Shown piece after piece: positions 34,527 through 43,763 of a stretch of 64,000 nt of DNA. The DNA lies in assembly GCA_020438215.1 (NCBI GenBank), contig JAGQUX010000003.1:42228-106227 (forward strand), written 5' to 3'. Positions within the stretch are counted from its first letter, which is position 1. The number at the start of each line of letters is the position of its first letter. Source of the DNA: Armatimonadota bacterium. GTDB lineage: Bacteria; Armatimonadota; Fimbriimonadia; Fimbriimonadales; Fimbriimonadaceae. Under the pieces are notes generated by a model. That model was not told the origin of the DNA. It searched no databases and saw only the letters and a list, made by a program, of their open reading frames with translations. Position numbers and translations under genes: made by a program.

Positions 34527-35558
34527 ATGCCAGCGAAGACGCCATTAGAGCTGTACCGCGACCGCATGAGAGCGGTTGATCGCCGGTATTTGCTACGCCC
34601 GATGACAGATTCCGAGACTACGGAAACAGCACTTCGCGTTTTTCAGGCTTATGCTGGTCGGATACTTGCCGCTACCTTCCCTACTGCCATCCTCACCCTG
34701 AGTGCAGTGACATTCCTCACTGCATTTGTCTTCCCCAATTTCTTCGCCACCCAATCCGAAAAGCTTTCCGGCCAAATCGCTGAACTCATCCTCGCATATG
34801 GGATTGGATTGCTTGTCGTTGTTCCACTTCTTACGATAGGGATGGCGCACGCCATTGGCGTGGTCACCCGTTATGCATCGGCTTTCGTATTAGGAGAAGA
34901 GCCAGATCACCCCGAAATCGCATCCACGGCATGGCAAACCCTTGGCCGGATGATCCGTATGACAGGCGCATACATGCTGCGCGCATTTGGAGTCTCCGCG
35001 CTTTTCTCAGTCATGTTCGTTATTTCCGGGATCCTGAGCGAGGCTGGAGTCAAGTCGTTCACCATGGATGTTCTCGTCGTTGGGTTCGGGATGCTTGGCT
35101 TCTTCGGTGGGTTTGCCGCGGTGATATACACAATTTTTCGGCACAGTCTGGCGATAGCCGCTTTCTTGAACGAGAAAGTATCCGTCAAGGACGCTTTTAA
35201 GCGGAGCAAAACCCTTTCGCAAAAGCACGGACATATTAACAGCACCGACACATCTATTTTCAGCAGTCTGCTGACATTCAGTTTTATCGGTTTACTGCTT
35301 TGGGGCGGAATGTTTGGCGGGCTTGATCTGTTGAACGATCTGGTGCACTTCGATACATTGCACAACACCGGGGTTTTGGGGATGCTGTTACAATCCGCGA
35401 TCTACGCGCTGCCGACATTCCTTGTTCTTTGGCTGATTCCTCCGGTTTGGGCTTCGTACCAAGCCGTCCTCTACTTCCGGCGACGTGTTGAGATTGAGGC
35501 CATGGATATTCACGTGCTCACGGATGACGTTCGCGCATCAAAAAGGAGCCGGGCATGA
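34527..35558 (+). CDS. Polytopic membrane protein of unknown function
   Basis: A 343-residue protein with about six predicted membrane helices (for example TAILTLSAVTFLTAFVFPNFF, LILAYGIGLLVVVPLLTIGM, FGVSALFSVMFVISGIL and GVLGMLLQSAIYALPTFLVLWLI). The short cytoplasmic ends are basic. No family is recognised. It is the first gene of a coupled run; its stop overlaps the DUF4129 gene (ATGA, 35555-35558), so it probably belongs to the same membrane system. Confidence 0.7.
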   Translation: MPAKTPLELYRDRMRAVDRRYLLRPMTDSETTETALRVFQAYAGRILAATFPTAILTLSAVTFLTAFVFPNFFATQSEKLSGQIAELILAYGIGLLVVVPLLTIGMAHAIGVVTRYASAFVLGEEPDHPEIASTAWQTLGRMIRMTGAYMLRAFGVSALFSVMFVISGILSEAGVKSFTMDVLVVGFGMLGFFGGFAAVIYTIFRHSLAIAAFLNEKVSVKDAFKRSKTLSQKHGHINSTDTSIFSSLLTFSFIGLLLWGGMFGGLDLLNDLVHFDTLHNTGVLGMLLQSAIYALPTFLVLWLIPPVWASYQAVLYFRRRVEIEAMDIHVLTDDVRASKRSRA

Positions 35559-36373
35559 GAAAGTTCCCAATCTTCCTCGTTATCGTTTTGCTTTGCTCAA
35601 TTGCTATTGGTCAAAGCGTGGAAGCTCAACCCAAGAAAATAGACATTAGCTCCGAGTTCTCACGAATGCAGAACCCGAGCAAATCCGGCAACATCGAGAA
35701 TCCGCAAAAAGCCGTCACAGCTATCAAAAAACAGCCTGAATACCGAAGCTCTACGGAGCGGCAAGGACGAAACTGGTTTTCTAGCGCACTGCAACGCATT
35801 GGTGAAGCGATTGATGACTTTTTGGGAAGGCTATTCAAGCGCCCAGAACAGGAACCGCGCAATAACGGTGGAATCTTCCCAGAAAGCATTGGGATATTCA
35901 TCATCTATTTCGTCATTACGATATTAGCGGCCCTACTTATCTGGTTTTTGATTTGGGCCATATCCAAAGTTCGCTTTGCAAAAGCGGCAAGAATCGGACG
36001 GCTGACTGGCAACTCCTCCATCCTTGAAGAAGACGAACCGGATCGCACCGCAGATGAGTGGCTCAAGCGAGCCGATGAATTGGAAGCTCAAGGCGAATAC
36101 CGCCTTGCCGTTCGATGCCTCTATCTTGCCTGCTTGGTGCGCCTGGATGAAAACCTTGTTGCTCAATTCCGCCGCCACGAGACGAACTGGGAGCATCTTG
36201 CTCGGATCATGACCTCGCAGAAGCGTCCGCCCAACTTCCAATTCCTCCCTCCAACCCGACTCTTTGATCTCGTTTGGTACGGGAATCAAGGGCGCGGACA
36301 AGCCGATGTCTCCGAAATGCGCGAATTCTACAAAGGCATGATGGCTGACCTCACCGGGAGGCAAATCGCGTGA
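35555..36373 (+). CDS. DUF4129 domain membrane protein
   Basis: A 272-residue protein. It has a signal peptide or first membrane helix (IFLVIVLLCSIAIGQSVEA), a basic periplasmic stretch, and a second membrane helix (IGIFIIYFVITILAALLIWFLIWAI). The C-terminal DUF4129 core is ADEWLKRADELEAQGEYRLAVRCLYLACLVRLDENLV...RRHETNWEHLARIM. DUF4129 proteins normally sit in MoxR/DUF58/DUF4129/DUF4350 clusters; here only the DUF4129 and DUF4350 genes are present. It overlaps its neighbours on both sides by four bases. Confidence 0.85.
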   Translation: MRKFPIFLVIVLLCSIAIGQSVEAQPKKIDISSEFSRMQNPSKSGNIENPQKAVTAIKKQPEYRSSTERQGRNWFSSALQRIGEAIDDFLGRLFKRPEQEPRNNGGIFPESIGIFIIYFVITILAALLIWFLIWAISKVRFAKAARIGRLTGNSSILEEDEPDRTADEWLKRADELEAQGEYRLAVRCLYLACLVRLDENLVAQFRRHETNWEHLARIMTSQKRPPNFQFLPPTRLFDLVWYGNQGRGQADVSEMREFYKGMMADLTGRQIA

Positions 36374-37476
36374 AGATCCTTGGCAAAATGGCTTGGGTGA
36401 TTGGTGCCCTTGTCATCCTGATGGTTGCGAGTGGGTTCCTGCTCCTTTATGGAGACCAAACCGACCAGGGCATTTCCAGCACGACCAACACCTTCGAATC
36501 CGGAACCGCGGCACTCAAGGAACTCCTAGTCCACGATGGCTTCCAGGTGCGGACGGAGACATCCGGTTTTCCGCAATTGGAGTCCGGTGAAGTCATCATT
36601 TATGAGCCACTCAAAAAAGAAGAATTCAGCTTTTTCGGACAAGGTGGACACGACCTTGAAAAGCGAATCGACAAGTTCTTGTCTCAGGGAGAACGTGGGA
36701 TTCTCCTGAACTTCAGCGAATCAACAACGCAACAAGTGACGGTTTTGGATGGAAAGTCTAAGTACGTTATCCACACCAACGCCGATTACTCCAGTCAAAA
36801 GGAAGAACTGCCCTTTGTCAGCATGAAGCGGAGCCAGGATTCTCCAGCGTTTCTCAATTCGCAAGATGCAGGTGCAATCCTCGAATTGCATGCGGATGGG
36901 CTCACAAACTCCAATATCGAACTCGGTGACAACGCCAAGTACTACTTAGAAGTTCTCCGGCGATTTGCGGGCAAAGATCATACAATCGTTTTCCTCGAAG
37001 CTACTATGGGCAATCGCCTTGACCGAGGATTGATGGCAGATATTGGCCCCTGGGCGACCGTGGCTTGGTATCAATTCCTTTTCCTCATGACCGTCATTGC
37101 ATTCTCGGTTGGAAAGCGGTTTGGAGTGACACGCCTGGATTCGGTGGTCGAGCGCGGCACAAGCGAAACCCTCATTGCGATGTCGGATAACTTGAAAGCA
37201 AGCCGGCACCCAGACCAGGCTCTGATGATTTTGCTGGATGACGCCTACGAACGAATCCGAGCAGCAAAACGTGCTTCCCCGAGTGCCGATCCAGCCCAGC
37301 TCCACGCCACGTGCCACCAAGAACTGAAGAACATCATTCAGAGAATTCGATCGTGTTACGGACTCAAGCTAGATACCGAACAATGGATCATCATGGCGCA
37401 GATACTGGAAGAAGAAACGTTGGTTCTAGAACGAGAAGCCGACAGTCTCCGCGCTGGTCGTAAGGGGATAAAATAG
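36370..37476 (+). CDS. DUF4350 domain membrane protein
   Basis: A 368-residue protein with an N-terminal membrane helix (MAWVIGALVILMVASGFLLLYG). Its family opening reads TTNTFESGTAALKELLVHDGFQVRTET, and it has a second membrane helix near residue 235 (WYQFLFLMTVIAFSVGKRFG). The C-terminal helical domain is cytoplasmic. DUF4350 is commonly paired with DUF4129 and MoxR. The start overlaps the DUF4129 stop (ATGA, 36370-36373). The missing MoxR AAA+ partner makes this cluster incomplete. Confidence 0.85.
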   Translation: MKILGKMAWVIGALVILMVASGFLLLYGDQTDQGISSTTNTFESGTAALKELLVHDGFQVRTETSGFPQLESGEVIIYEPLKKEEFSFFGQGGHDLEKRIDKFLSQGERGILLNFSESTTQQVTVLDGKSKYVIHTNADYSSQKEELPFVSMKRSQDSPAFLNSQDAGAILELHADGLTNSNIELGDNAKYYLEVLRRFAGKDHTIVFLEATMGNRLDRGLMADIGPWATVAWYQFLFLMTVIAFSVGKRFGVTRLDSVVERGTSETLIAMSDNLKASRHPDQALMILLDDAYERIRAAKRASPSADPAQLHATCHQELKNIIQRIRSCYGLKLDTEQWIIMAQILEEETLVLEREADSLRAGRKGIK

Positions 37477-37481
37477 TCGCC

Positions 37482-37844
37482 ATGAATTTGATGGTGTTTG
37501 CCTTGGCCGTTGTCATGCCGACAATGCAGGAATCCAAGATTGAAGCGGCAACCAGAATTGGAAAGCAAGAGTTGGCAATTGCCCGCGAGCGATACGATCA
37601 AGCCAAGCATTCTTACGAGAAAGATCGTACGGAAGCAAACAAACGCGAACTCATTGCTGAATCCCTGAATTACGGCAACACGATGATGAATTCTCCGGTT
37701 TTGCCGCCGATGGAAAAGTATCCGGGTTCACTCCGGCTTTTCCGTGAGACGCTTACACTTGATCCTGCGAATTCATCGGCAAACGACAATATTGCCTTGA
37801 TCGAGGGAATTTACGAGAGTCTCGGCAAACCCATTCCTGAATAA
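37482..37844 (+). CDS. Small exported helical (TPR-like) protein
   Basis: A 120-residue protein with a short hydrophobic N-terminus (NLMVFALAVVMPTM) and a helical body. The second half reads like a single TPR motif (SLRLFRETLTLDPANSSANDNIALIEGIYESLG). No family is certain. It is five bases after the DUF4350 stop and four bases before the next gene, so it lies in the same operon and probably serves the same envelope function. Confidence 0.6.
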   Translation: MNLMVFALAVVMPTMQESKIEAATRIGKQELAIARERYDQAKHSYEKDRTEANKRELIAESLNYGNTMMNSPVLPPMEKYPGSLRLFRETLTLDPANSSANDNIALIEGIYESLGKPIPE

Positions 37845-37847
37845 CCT

Positions 37848-39683
37848 ATGCCGAGCACCGAGTCATCGCCCGAAGAAAGACAGGAAAACCTCAATCGGTT
37901 TATCCTGTACTTGGCGATTATCGTTACCGGTCTGGCCGCACTTCCCTTTTTGATCGCATGGATCGGTACTCCCGGCGGAAAACTCTATTTAGGAACGCAA
38001 TTTAATACCGACGACCACATGGTCTATGCCGCTTGGATGAGGCAGGCTATGGACGGCCAGTTCTTCTTCGACAACCGATTTGCCGTTGAGCAGCAACCGT
38101 CTCTCACGATCCACGCGTATTTCTTGGTGATCGGGTGGGTTGCCAAGCTCGTTGGAATCCCTCTAGCGTCGAATTTGGCTCGGCTGGGCTTCACTTTCCT
38201 TTTCGTGATGCTTCTAGGGAAACTGATTCAGCGGTCGCAGCTGAATATCTTCACCGCCAAGTTTGCAATGATCTTGACCGCCTTTGGTGGTGGGCTCGGA
38301 TTCGCGGTATGGGAGCACTTTGGACGCTTGACCGAGAAACCGCTAGCGCAAGCACTCTCAAGTGGACGCTTGCCAATTGATGTCTGGCAACCAGAAGGGT
38401 TTGTCTTTTCTAGCGCATTAACGAACGGCCTTTTCATGGTCAGCTTCTGCCTGATCCTCGGCATCATCCATTGCGTTCTAGATGCTAAAGACAGTTGGAA
38501 GAAGGTTCCGTTAGGCTTTGGATTGATGCTCCTTCTGATGAACATCCATAGCTACGATGTTCTTCTTGTAGCATTCATTCTCATCGGCTTTTTGATCGCG
38601 ACGATCAGCGTCAAAGGAGCTACGAAGGATTGGATTCTCCGTTCGGGTGTCATTGCTCTTGGCGCAATTCCTTCCGCACTTTGGTTCATGCATGTGTTGG
38701 GCGAGGACAAGGTCTTCCAAGCGCGGGCGGCCACGCTCACCTATACATCCAATTTCCAAACCGTTCTTATCGGAATTTTCATTCCCTTTCTGTTGTCGAT
38801 CTTTGGTCTCATCAAATCAGATGTCGAGAAGAACAAAAAGCTCGCCTCCGTTGGGGTGCTGATTCTCCTGAATATCGGACTGTATTTTGCGGCTTCCGGT
38901 AAGCCAGATGATGCTTACTTCCTCGGCATGGGAGCTTGGGGAGTCTGCTTACTGATTTCACTTTCCGTGCCCTTCTTGGTTGCCAAAAAAGATGATCACC
39001 TCTGGAATCTCGCTTGGGCTTGGGCGAGTGTCAGTACCATCGCGCCTTACTTCCCACAACTCTTCCAACGAAAGCTGGCGATGGGGATCATCATTCCCTG
39101 GGCGATATTGGGGGCTATCGGGCTCAAGGAACTTCTCAAACCTCTTGAAAGAAATGTCCGCAACATGGTCAGCACGCTCATTATCGTGATCACCTGCGCA
39201 TCTTCCCTGTCTTGGTTCCAGCGCGAGTTCCTGTTGATCCGCTCTGATGTTTCGACAACCTCAATGCACCCCGTTTACTTCAGCGCGGATGTCAAAGCGC
39301 TCGTGGATCAGTTGAACAAAGAACCGGGTAGAAAGGTCGTTCTCGCTATGCCGGGTGTTCGTGATCCTAACTCGCCGACATTGTCGCCACCGTACTTGCC
39401 TGATTTGAATGCTGTTCTATCAGGAATGACCGGCGTCTATTCCTATGCTGGGCACTGGAGCGAGACTCCCAATTACGATGAAAAGCGCGGAGAAGCCACA
39501 ATGTTTTTTCTTCAAAACATCTCCGATGATCAGCGCGCAATGCTGATGGAGAAAATCAAGCCTGATTTCATCGTTGCGCCAAATCCGGCAACGTTTACCA
39601 ACCTGCCTCTAGCCGACCTGAGCGGATTCGGCTCATCGGTTTTTGAAGGCGATCAGTTCAGCTTGATCAAAGTTGAGAACTGA
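37848..39683 (+). CDS. Polytopic GT-C-like membrane glycosyltransferase
   Basis: A 611-residue protein with roughly twelve membrane helices. Just after the first helix is a periplasmic acidic motif, NTDDHMVYAAWMRQAMDGQFFFDNRF, which resembles the DxD/ED loop of GT-C enzymes. These use lipid-linked sugar donors. The C-terminal 100 residues are soluble and outside. The assignment is by topology and motif only. It is the last gene of the run beginning at 34527; its stop is adjacent to the convergent VanW gene's stop. Confidence 0.6.
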   Translation: MPSTESSPEERQENLNRFILYLAIIVTGLAALPFLIAWIGTPGGKLYLGTQFNTDDHMVYAAWMRQAMDGQFFFDNRFAVEQQPSLTIHAYFLVIGWVAKLVGIPLASNLARLGFTFLFVMLLGKLIQRSQLNIFTAKFAMILTAFGGGLGFAVWEHFGRLTEKPLAQALSSGRLPIDVWQPEGFVFSSALTNGLFMVSFCLILGIIHCVLDAKDSWKKVPLGFGLMLLLMNIHSYDVLLVAFILIGFLIATISVKGATKDWILRSGVIALGAIPSALWFMHVLGEDKVFQARAATLTYTSNFQTVLIGIFIPFLLSIFGLIKSDVEKNKKLASVGVLILLNIGLYFAASGKPDDAYFLGMGAWGVCLLISLSVPFLVAKKDDHLWNLAWAWASVSTIAPYFPQLFQRKLAMGIIIPWAILGAIGLKELLKPLERNVRNMVSTLIIVITCASSLSWFQREFLLIRSDVSTTSMHPVYFSADVKALVDQLNKEPGRKVVLAMPGVRDPNSPTLSPPYLPDLNAVLSGMTGVYSYAGHWSETPNYDEKRGEATMFFLQNISDDQRAMLMEKIKPDFIVAPNPATFTNLPLADLSGFGSSVFEGDQFSLIKVEN

Positions 39684-41096
39684 TCAGTTACCATCGCCGG
39701 CAGGAGGTGTTGGCGGTGCCGTTTCCCCAGCATTGCTCGCTGGTGCAGCAACAGGTGCCTTTGCATTCTTGTTCACCGCGATGATCTTCGGGCCACCGCG
39801 ATAGATGCTATCACCGAGAAGTACGCGCTCAACTTCTTTGCCGTCCTTCTTGACAATTTTCCAGGTGCGCACCTTGCGACCGGAACCACCATTGTCAACA
39901 ACTTTCCGCTGACCAAACTTGAGGCTTCCATCGTGGACAATCTTCTCACCGTTGGACCAACTCGATATGTACTTCGTTTCAAAGCTGATCTCTTCTTCTG
40001 GTTTTTCTGACCCAAGAACCCGGAATGTGAGTTTGCCTGGCGCATATGTTGCCGATAGAGCCATCGGATGATCTGTGTTGTTTTTGAACTTCAGATCAGG
40101 ATTCGGGAAACTCACAGCCGCATCACGACCAAGCGGAACGTATGGTACCGGCAATGAGTGCGGGCTCCGGGATTCAATCTCCATGTTTCCAAGGAGGAGC
40201 GCGTTATACATCGTTGTACTGACTTGACAAATCCCGCCGCCAACATCAAAGTCGTGGCGACCGCTCACGTAGACGCCAGCCGTCTTGTAGCCCTTCGCGA
40301 TTGTGCGTTGACCAAGATGATCGTTAAAACTGAACTCCTCGCCGGGAAGCAGGATATGACCATTGATGTTCTGGGCCGCCACCTTGATATTCGTGCTCCG
40401 GGAAACGTTCCCGCTGCTAAAACTCGTCGTAAACTGACTCACAACCGTTGTGATCTTGTCCAGTTCACCATCCGGCATCGACTTTTTCGCAGTCGTAAGA
40501 GGGATGACTGCATCTCGCCCTTCTAGATAGGCATTCAGCACTTCTGTCGGAAAGTCTTCTGTTTTCAAGCTAAAACTGGGGGCTTCGTATCTGCGATTGA
40601 TCGCTCCATCATCAAAAGTCACTCGAGCTTTTTCAAACGCAGGCTGATTCGCATCAACGAAGGCTTCGATTTCGCCTGCAGAATGCTCGCTAATCTGGAT
40701 ATCCGGATGAATTTCTGCGTTGATGATTTCTTCTTTCGGATATCTCCCTGTCATTGAACCAACAAAATCGTTGTAAGCTAATTGGGAGAGAGCATCATCA
40801 ATATTGAAATCTGCTTCTAAATCCGCCAGTGTTTTATTGATCGTCTTCTCACCCAGCTTTTCGTTGCCCATAGTGATGGACTGATGCTGGGCGGCTTCCC
40901 ACCAGTCACTGAGGGCTTGCTTTGCTTCTGCTTCCGTTTTACCAAGCAGAGAGACATCACCAATCGTGTAATTGGGATACACAGTCGGTACGAACTGGGT
41001 GTTCAAATAGAACGCTGTGGCGGCTGTTCCCGCCATCCCAATTCCTAGTACGCCGAACAACACTTTCGGCCAAACTTTTCCCTTCTTCTGCGACAT
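39684..41096 (-). CDS. VanW family protein
   Basis: A 470-residue protein with an N-terminal membrane helix (VLFGVLGIGMAGTAATAFYL). A peptidoglycan-binding-4-like region (residues 50-230) follows, then the VanW domain: ILLPGEEFSFNDHLGQRTIAKGYKTAGVYVSGRHDFDVGGGICQVSTTMYNALLLGNMEIESRSPHS. A G5-like beta segment follows, and the C-terminus is Pro/Ala-rich. VanW-domain proteins are envelope-associated; their biochemical role is uncertain. It is convergent with the GT-C gene. Confidence 0.85.
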   Translation of the reverse strand: MSQKKGKVWPKVLFGVLGIGMAGTAATAFYLNTQFVPTVYPNYTIGDVSLLGKTEAEAKQALSDWWEAAQHQSITMGNEKLGEKTINKTLADLEADFNIDDALSQLAYNDFVGSMTGRYPKEEIINAEIHPDIQISEHSAGEIEAFVDANQPAFEKARVTFDDGAINRRYEAPSFSLKTEDFPTEVLNAYLEGRDAVIPLTTAKKSMPDGELDKITTVVSQFTTSFSSGNVSRSTNIKVAAQNINGHILLPGEEFSFNDHLGQRTIAKGYKTAGVYVSGRHDFDVGGGICQVSTTMYNALLLGNMEIESRSPHSLPVPYVPLGRDAAVSFPNPDLKFKNNTDHPMALSATYAPGKLTFRVLGSEKPEEEISFETKYISSWSNGEKIVHDGSLKFGQRKVVDNGGSGRKVRTWKIVKKDGKEVERVLLGDSIYRGGPKIIAVNKNAKAPVAAPASNAGETAPPTPPAGDGN

Positions 41097-41201
41097 ATCA
41101 AATCAAATCAGCAAGCTGATACTAATTATGACGAGAATTGTGGACAAATGATCCGCCTAGGACGCGGTTTCGGGACTCACACTCGGCGGTAGAATCGCCG
41201 C

Positions 41202-42074
41202 ATGGCAAAGTTGGTATGGTTCAACGGCGTCGTCTCTCCCCTTGAAGAAGCTATGGTTCCGGCGGCGGATCACGCCCACCTATATGGTGACGGACTGTTC
41301 GAAGGAATTCGCATCTATCACGGAATGGTTTTCAAGCTAGACGAGCACTTGGATCGGTTGTATTTCGGTTGTAAATTCATGGGATTCAAAATGCACATGA
41401 CACAAGCGGAAATGAAATCCACGATTCTGGATGTGTGCAAGCAAGCAGAAATCACGGATGGATACATCCGACTCAACGTCACTCGGGGCACTGCGCTGGG
41501 GCTCGATCCTAAAGCAGTTAAGACTGACCCGAACGTGATGATCATGATCTCAACTCTCGCGCTTTATCCGCCCGAGATGTACGAGAAAGGATTGGAAGTC
41601 ATCACGACCTCCTTCCGGGTTGCTCGTCCCGATACGCTTGATCAACGCCTCAAGTGCATCGGTCGGTATTCGTATCACATCCTCGCTAAAGAAGAAGCTA
41701 ACAAGAAAGGCGCAGGCGAGGGCCTCATGCTGAACATGGAAGGTTTCGTTGCCGAATGTACCGGCGACAACATCTTCATCATCAAAGACGGCAAGATTCG
41801 CACTCCTCACCCATCGCAGGGATTACTGGAAGGAATCACCCGCAATACCGTCATCAAGCTGTGTCGCGAGGCTGGCATGGAAGTCACCGAAGACATCATG
41901 ACCCGCTACGACATCCTCTCTGCTGATGAGGCGTTCCTTACTGGAACCGCAGCGGAGGTCATCCCGATGATCTCGCTTGACGATCGTCCGATTGGTGATG
42001 GCAAGCCTGGTTCCATCACAAAGAAAGTCATTGAAATGTTCCGCGCGGAAACGCACAACGGAACCAAGTTCTAA
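41202..42074 (+). CDS. ilvE: Branched-chain amino acid aminotransferase
   Basis: A 290-residue class IV PLP aminotransferase. Its opening, WFNGVVSPLEEAMVPAADHAHLYGDGLFEGIRIYHG, is typical of the IlvE group. The PLP lysine is in QRLKCIGRYSYHILAKEEA, and the phosphate-binding region is GFVAECTGDNIFIIKDGKI and LLEGITRNTVIKL. It interconverts Leu, Ile and Val with their keto acids; some homologues also act in D-amino-acid or aminodeoxychorismate metabolism. An 85-residue zinc protein gene follows after 3 bases. Confidence 0.9.
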   Translation: MAKLVWFNGVVSPLEEAMVPAADHAHLYGDGLFEGIRIYHGMVFKLDEHLDRLYFGCKFMGFKMHMTQAEMKSTILDVCKQAEITDGYIRLNVTRGTALGLDPKAVKTDPNVMIMISTLALYPPEMYEKGLEVITTSFRVARPDTLDQRLKCIGRYSYHILAKEEANKKGAGEGLMLNMEGFVAECTGDNIFIIKDGKIRTPHPSQGLLEGITRNTVIKLCREAGMEVTEDIMTRYDILSADEAFLTGTAAEVIPMISLDDRPIGDGKPGSITKKVIEMFRAETHNGTKF

Positions 42075-42077
42075 ACA

Positions 42078-42335
42078 ATGAAAATTCGAGCGACAGACCG
42101 AGAAGGATTCCGGGTAGCTTTGCCCGCCTCTCGTCTGTCGCAAGTTGTTGGTGATGTCGCCCTCAACGAACTCCTACTCAGCCTCCACGACGATACTCAA
42201 CCCCTCACAACATGCCCAGCTTGCAACTGGACTCTTGATCAGGCAATCCAATCAGGATTAATGGGATGTGGGCTCTGTTACACCGTACTTTATCCAGCTT
42301 GGAGCCGTCATACGGCAAAACTGACTGAGGACTGA
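42078..42335 (+). CDS. McsA-like small zinc protein
   Basis: An 85-residue protein whose second half, CPACNWTLDQAIQSGLMGCGLCY, matches the first zinc motif of McsA (CxxC, then GCxxCY). McsA is a partner of ClpC/McsB protein-arginine kinase in Firmicutes and some other phyla. This protein has only one CxxC pair set and lacks the UvrB-like C-terminus, so it is an isolated half. It is three bases after ilvE, sharing its transcript. Role unknown. Confidence 0.65.
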   Translation: MKIRATDREGFRVALPASRLSQVVGDVALNELLLSLHDDTQPLTTCPACNWTLDQAIQSGLMGCGLCYTVLYPAWSRHTAKLTED

Positions 42336-42373
42336 TTCATTTCGCCTCCCGAATTTGGTATCTTATTGGGGTC

Positions 42374-43114
42374 ATGTGGAAACGATTGTGCCTAATTGGG
42401 CTTGCGACCTTGACCCTGCTTCTTATGGGTTGCGGCGGTGGCGGAGGCACAAGTAGCACCGATCCACGGATTTACTTCATCAATGCCTCGATTGATTCCG
42501 GCACCCTTCACTTCTTGATGGATGACGAATCAGCGTTCGCAGGCGCGGGCTATCTCGGAAATTCTGCAACATTCGATGCCTACGAATTCAAGGGAGCGGA
42601 TGTCGATGGTTGGGACGTTTCCGTCCAAGACCAAACAACCGCTTTTGCCTACGATCGCATTGCTCACGTATTCCCGAGCGACACCGACAACATCGTGATT
42701 TCCCACGGGTTGGTGAACTTCGCTACCGGTGAGGAAGAAAAGCGAATTCAACTCAGCGTAGTCAGTGTCAACCGCACTGCACCAAACGGTAATAAAGCTC
42801 GATTGATCGTATTCCACGGCCTGCACCGATCTCCGGGCAACTTCACCCCTTCTATGGTTTTGAAGACGCCTGGCCAAACCGCACAGTTCTTTACTAGCGA
42901 CATTGCTCCAGGCGGAAACGCTGTTCTCAATATTGATAGCGGTACCCAAACATTGGAAGCGAAGCGCGCAGATACAACCGGTATCTACGCCACCAAAACT
43001 GTCAATTTGGATGCGGGTGGCGTTTACCTTGTGATCATCGGCGGCATTGAAGGTGACCCGGACGTCAACCGACAGCCGGACATCGAATTAATCAAACTTC
43101 CTGCAAAAGCGTAA
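42374..43114 (+). CDS. DUF4397 lipoprotein
   Basis: A 246-residue lipoprotein with a signal peptide and lipobox LLLMGCGGGG (the Cys becomes the lipidated N-terminus). A Gly/Ser/Thr linker is followed by the DUF4397-like beta-sandwich that starts PRIYFINASIDSGTLHFLMDDESA. The family is found in secreted bacterial proteins; its ligand is not known. Confidence 0.85.
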   Translation: MWKRLCLIGLATLTLLLMGCGGGGGTSSTDPRIYFINASIDSGTLHFLMDDESAFAGAGYLGNSATFDAYEFKGADVDGWDVSVQDQTTAFAYDRIAHVFPSDTDNIVISHGLVNFATGEEEKRIQLSVVSVNRTAPNGNKARLIVFHGLHRSPGNFTPSMVLKTPGQTAQFFTSDIAPGGNAVLNIDSGTQTLEAKRADTTGIYATKTVNLDAGGVYLVIIGGIEGDPDVNRQPDIELIKLPAKA

Positions 43115-43138
43115 ATTGTTCACAGGAATGTGGACAAC

Positions 43139-43160
43139 TCCCCTCTGAACTCGGAGGGGA
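43139..43160 (+). terminator. Weak hairpin after the DUF4397 gene
   Basis: A seven-pair stem TCCCCTC/GAGGGGA with an eight-base loop lies 25 bases after the stop. No U-run follows, so it may be a stabilising hairpin or factor-dependent terminator. A TATACT -10-like hexamer follows at 43177-43182, 35 bases before the sigma gene. Confidence 0.4.
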
Positions 43161-43217
43161 ACGAATAGGCCTGGGTTATACTTCTTTGCGCCTTATTGGC
43201 ACTCTTTCACGTCATTT

Positions 43218-43763
43218 ATGTCGAGCAATCCTCGGGACGACTCACTAGCAGAAAAGCGTTGGCTGCAAGCCCTGGCAAACGGGGACAAGTCAGCGATTGG
43301 TGGTCTGTACGAATTGTATGGCGATAAAATCTATCGCTATGCCTATCGAATGCTCGGGAACCGGACCGAAGCCGAAGATGCCACGGCTGAAACTTTCCTC
43401 AGAGTCTTGCGACGTTCTCAAGACCTCAGAGCGGATGGAGCTTTCAAAACGTGGATTTTCCGCATTGCCCGGAACCTGTGTATTGATAAAATGAGACAGC
43501 ACAAACTGCTAGAGTTGCCTTCGGAAGCACATTACACCGGTACGGAAGAACGAGCGGCATTGAGAGTGACGGTGCATCAAGCACTCAGCGAACTCCCAAT
43601 TGACTATCGTGAACCACTGATTTTGTGCGACCTTGAGGACATCTCGGCCAAGGAAGCGGCTGACGCCCTCGGGATCAGCGTACCGGCTTTGAAATCGCGG
43701 CTCTACCGCGGCAGACGAGCACTACGCGACAAACTGGGCGGCTCGATGGAGAAACTGAAATGA
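43218..43763 (+). CDS. ECF sigma factor upstream of dnaN
   Basis: A 181-residue RpoE-type sigma factor. Region 2: WLQALANGDKSAIGGLYELYGDKIYRYAYRML and AEDATAETFLRVLRRS, with FKTWIFRIARNLCIDKMRQ. Region 4: LPIDYREPLILCDLEDISAKEAADALGISVPALKSRLYRGRRAL. It is followed in ATGA overlap by a small acidic protein and then dnaN, so the sigma factor, its probable partner and the replication clamp may be one transcript. Confidence 0.93.
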   Translation: MSSNPRDDSLAEKRWLQALANGDKSAIGGLYELYGDKIYRYAYRMLGNRTEAEDATAETFLRVLRRSQDLRADGAFKTWIFRIARNLCIDKMRQHKLLELPSEAHYTGTEERAALRVTVHQALSELPIDYREPLILCDLEDISAKEAADALGISVPALKSRLYRGRRALRDKLGGSMEKLK

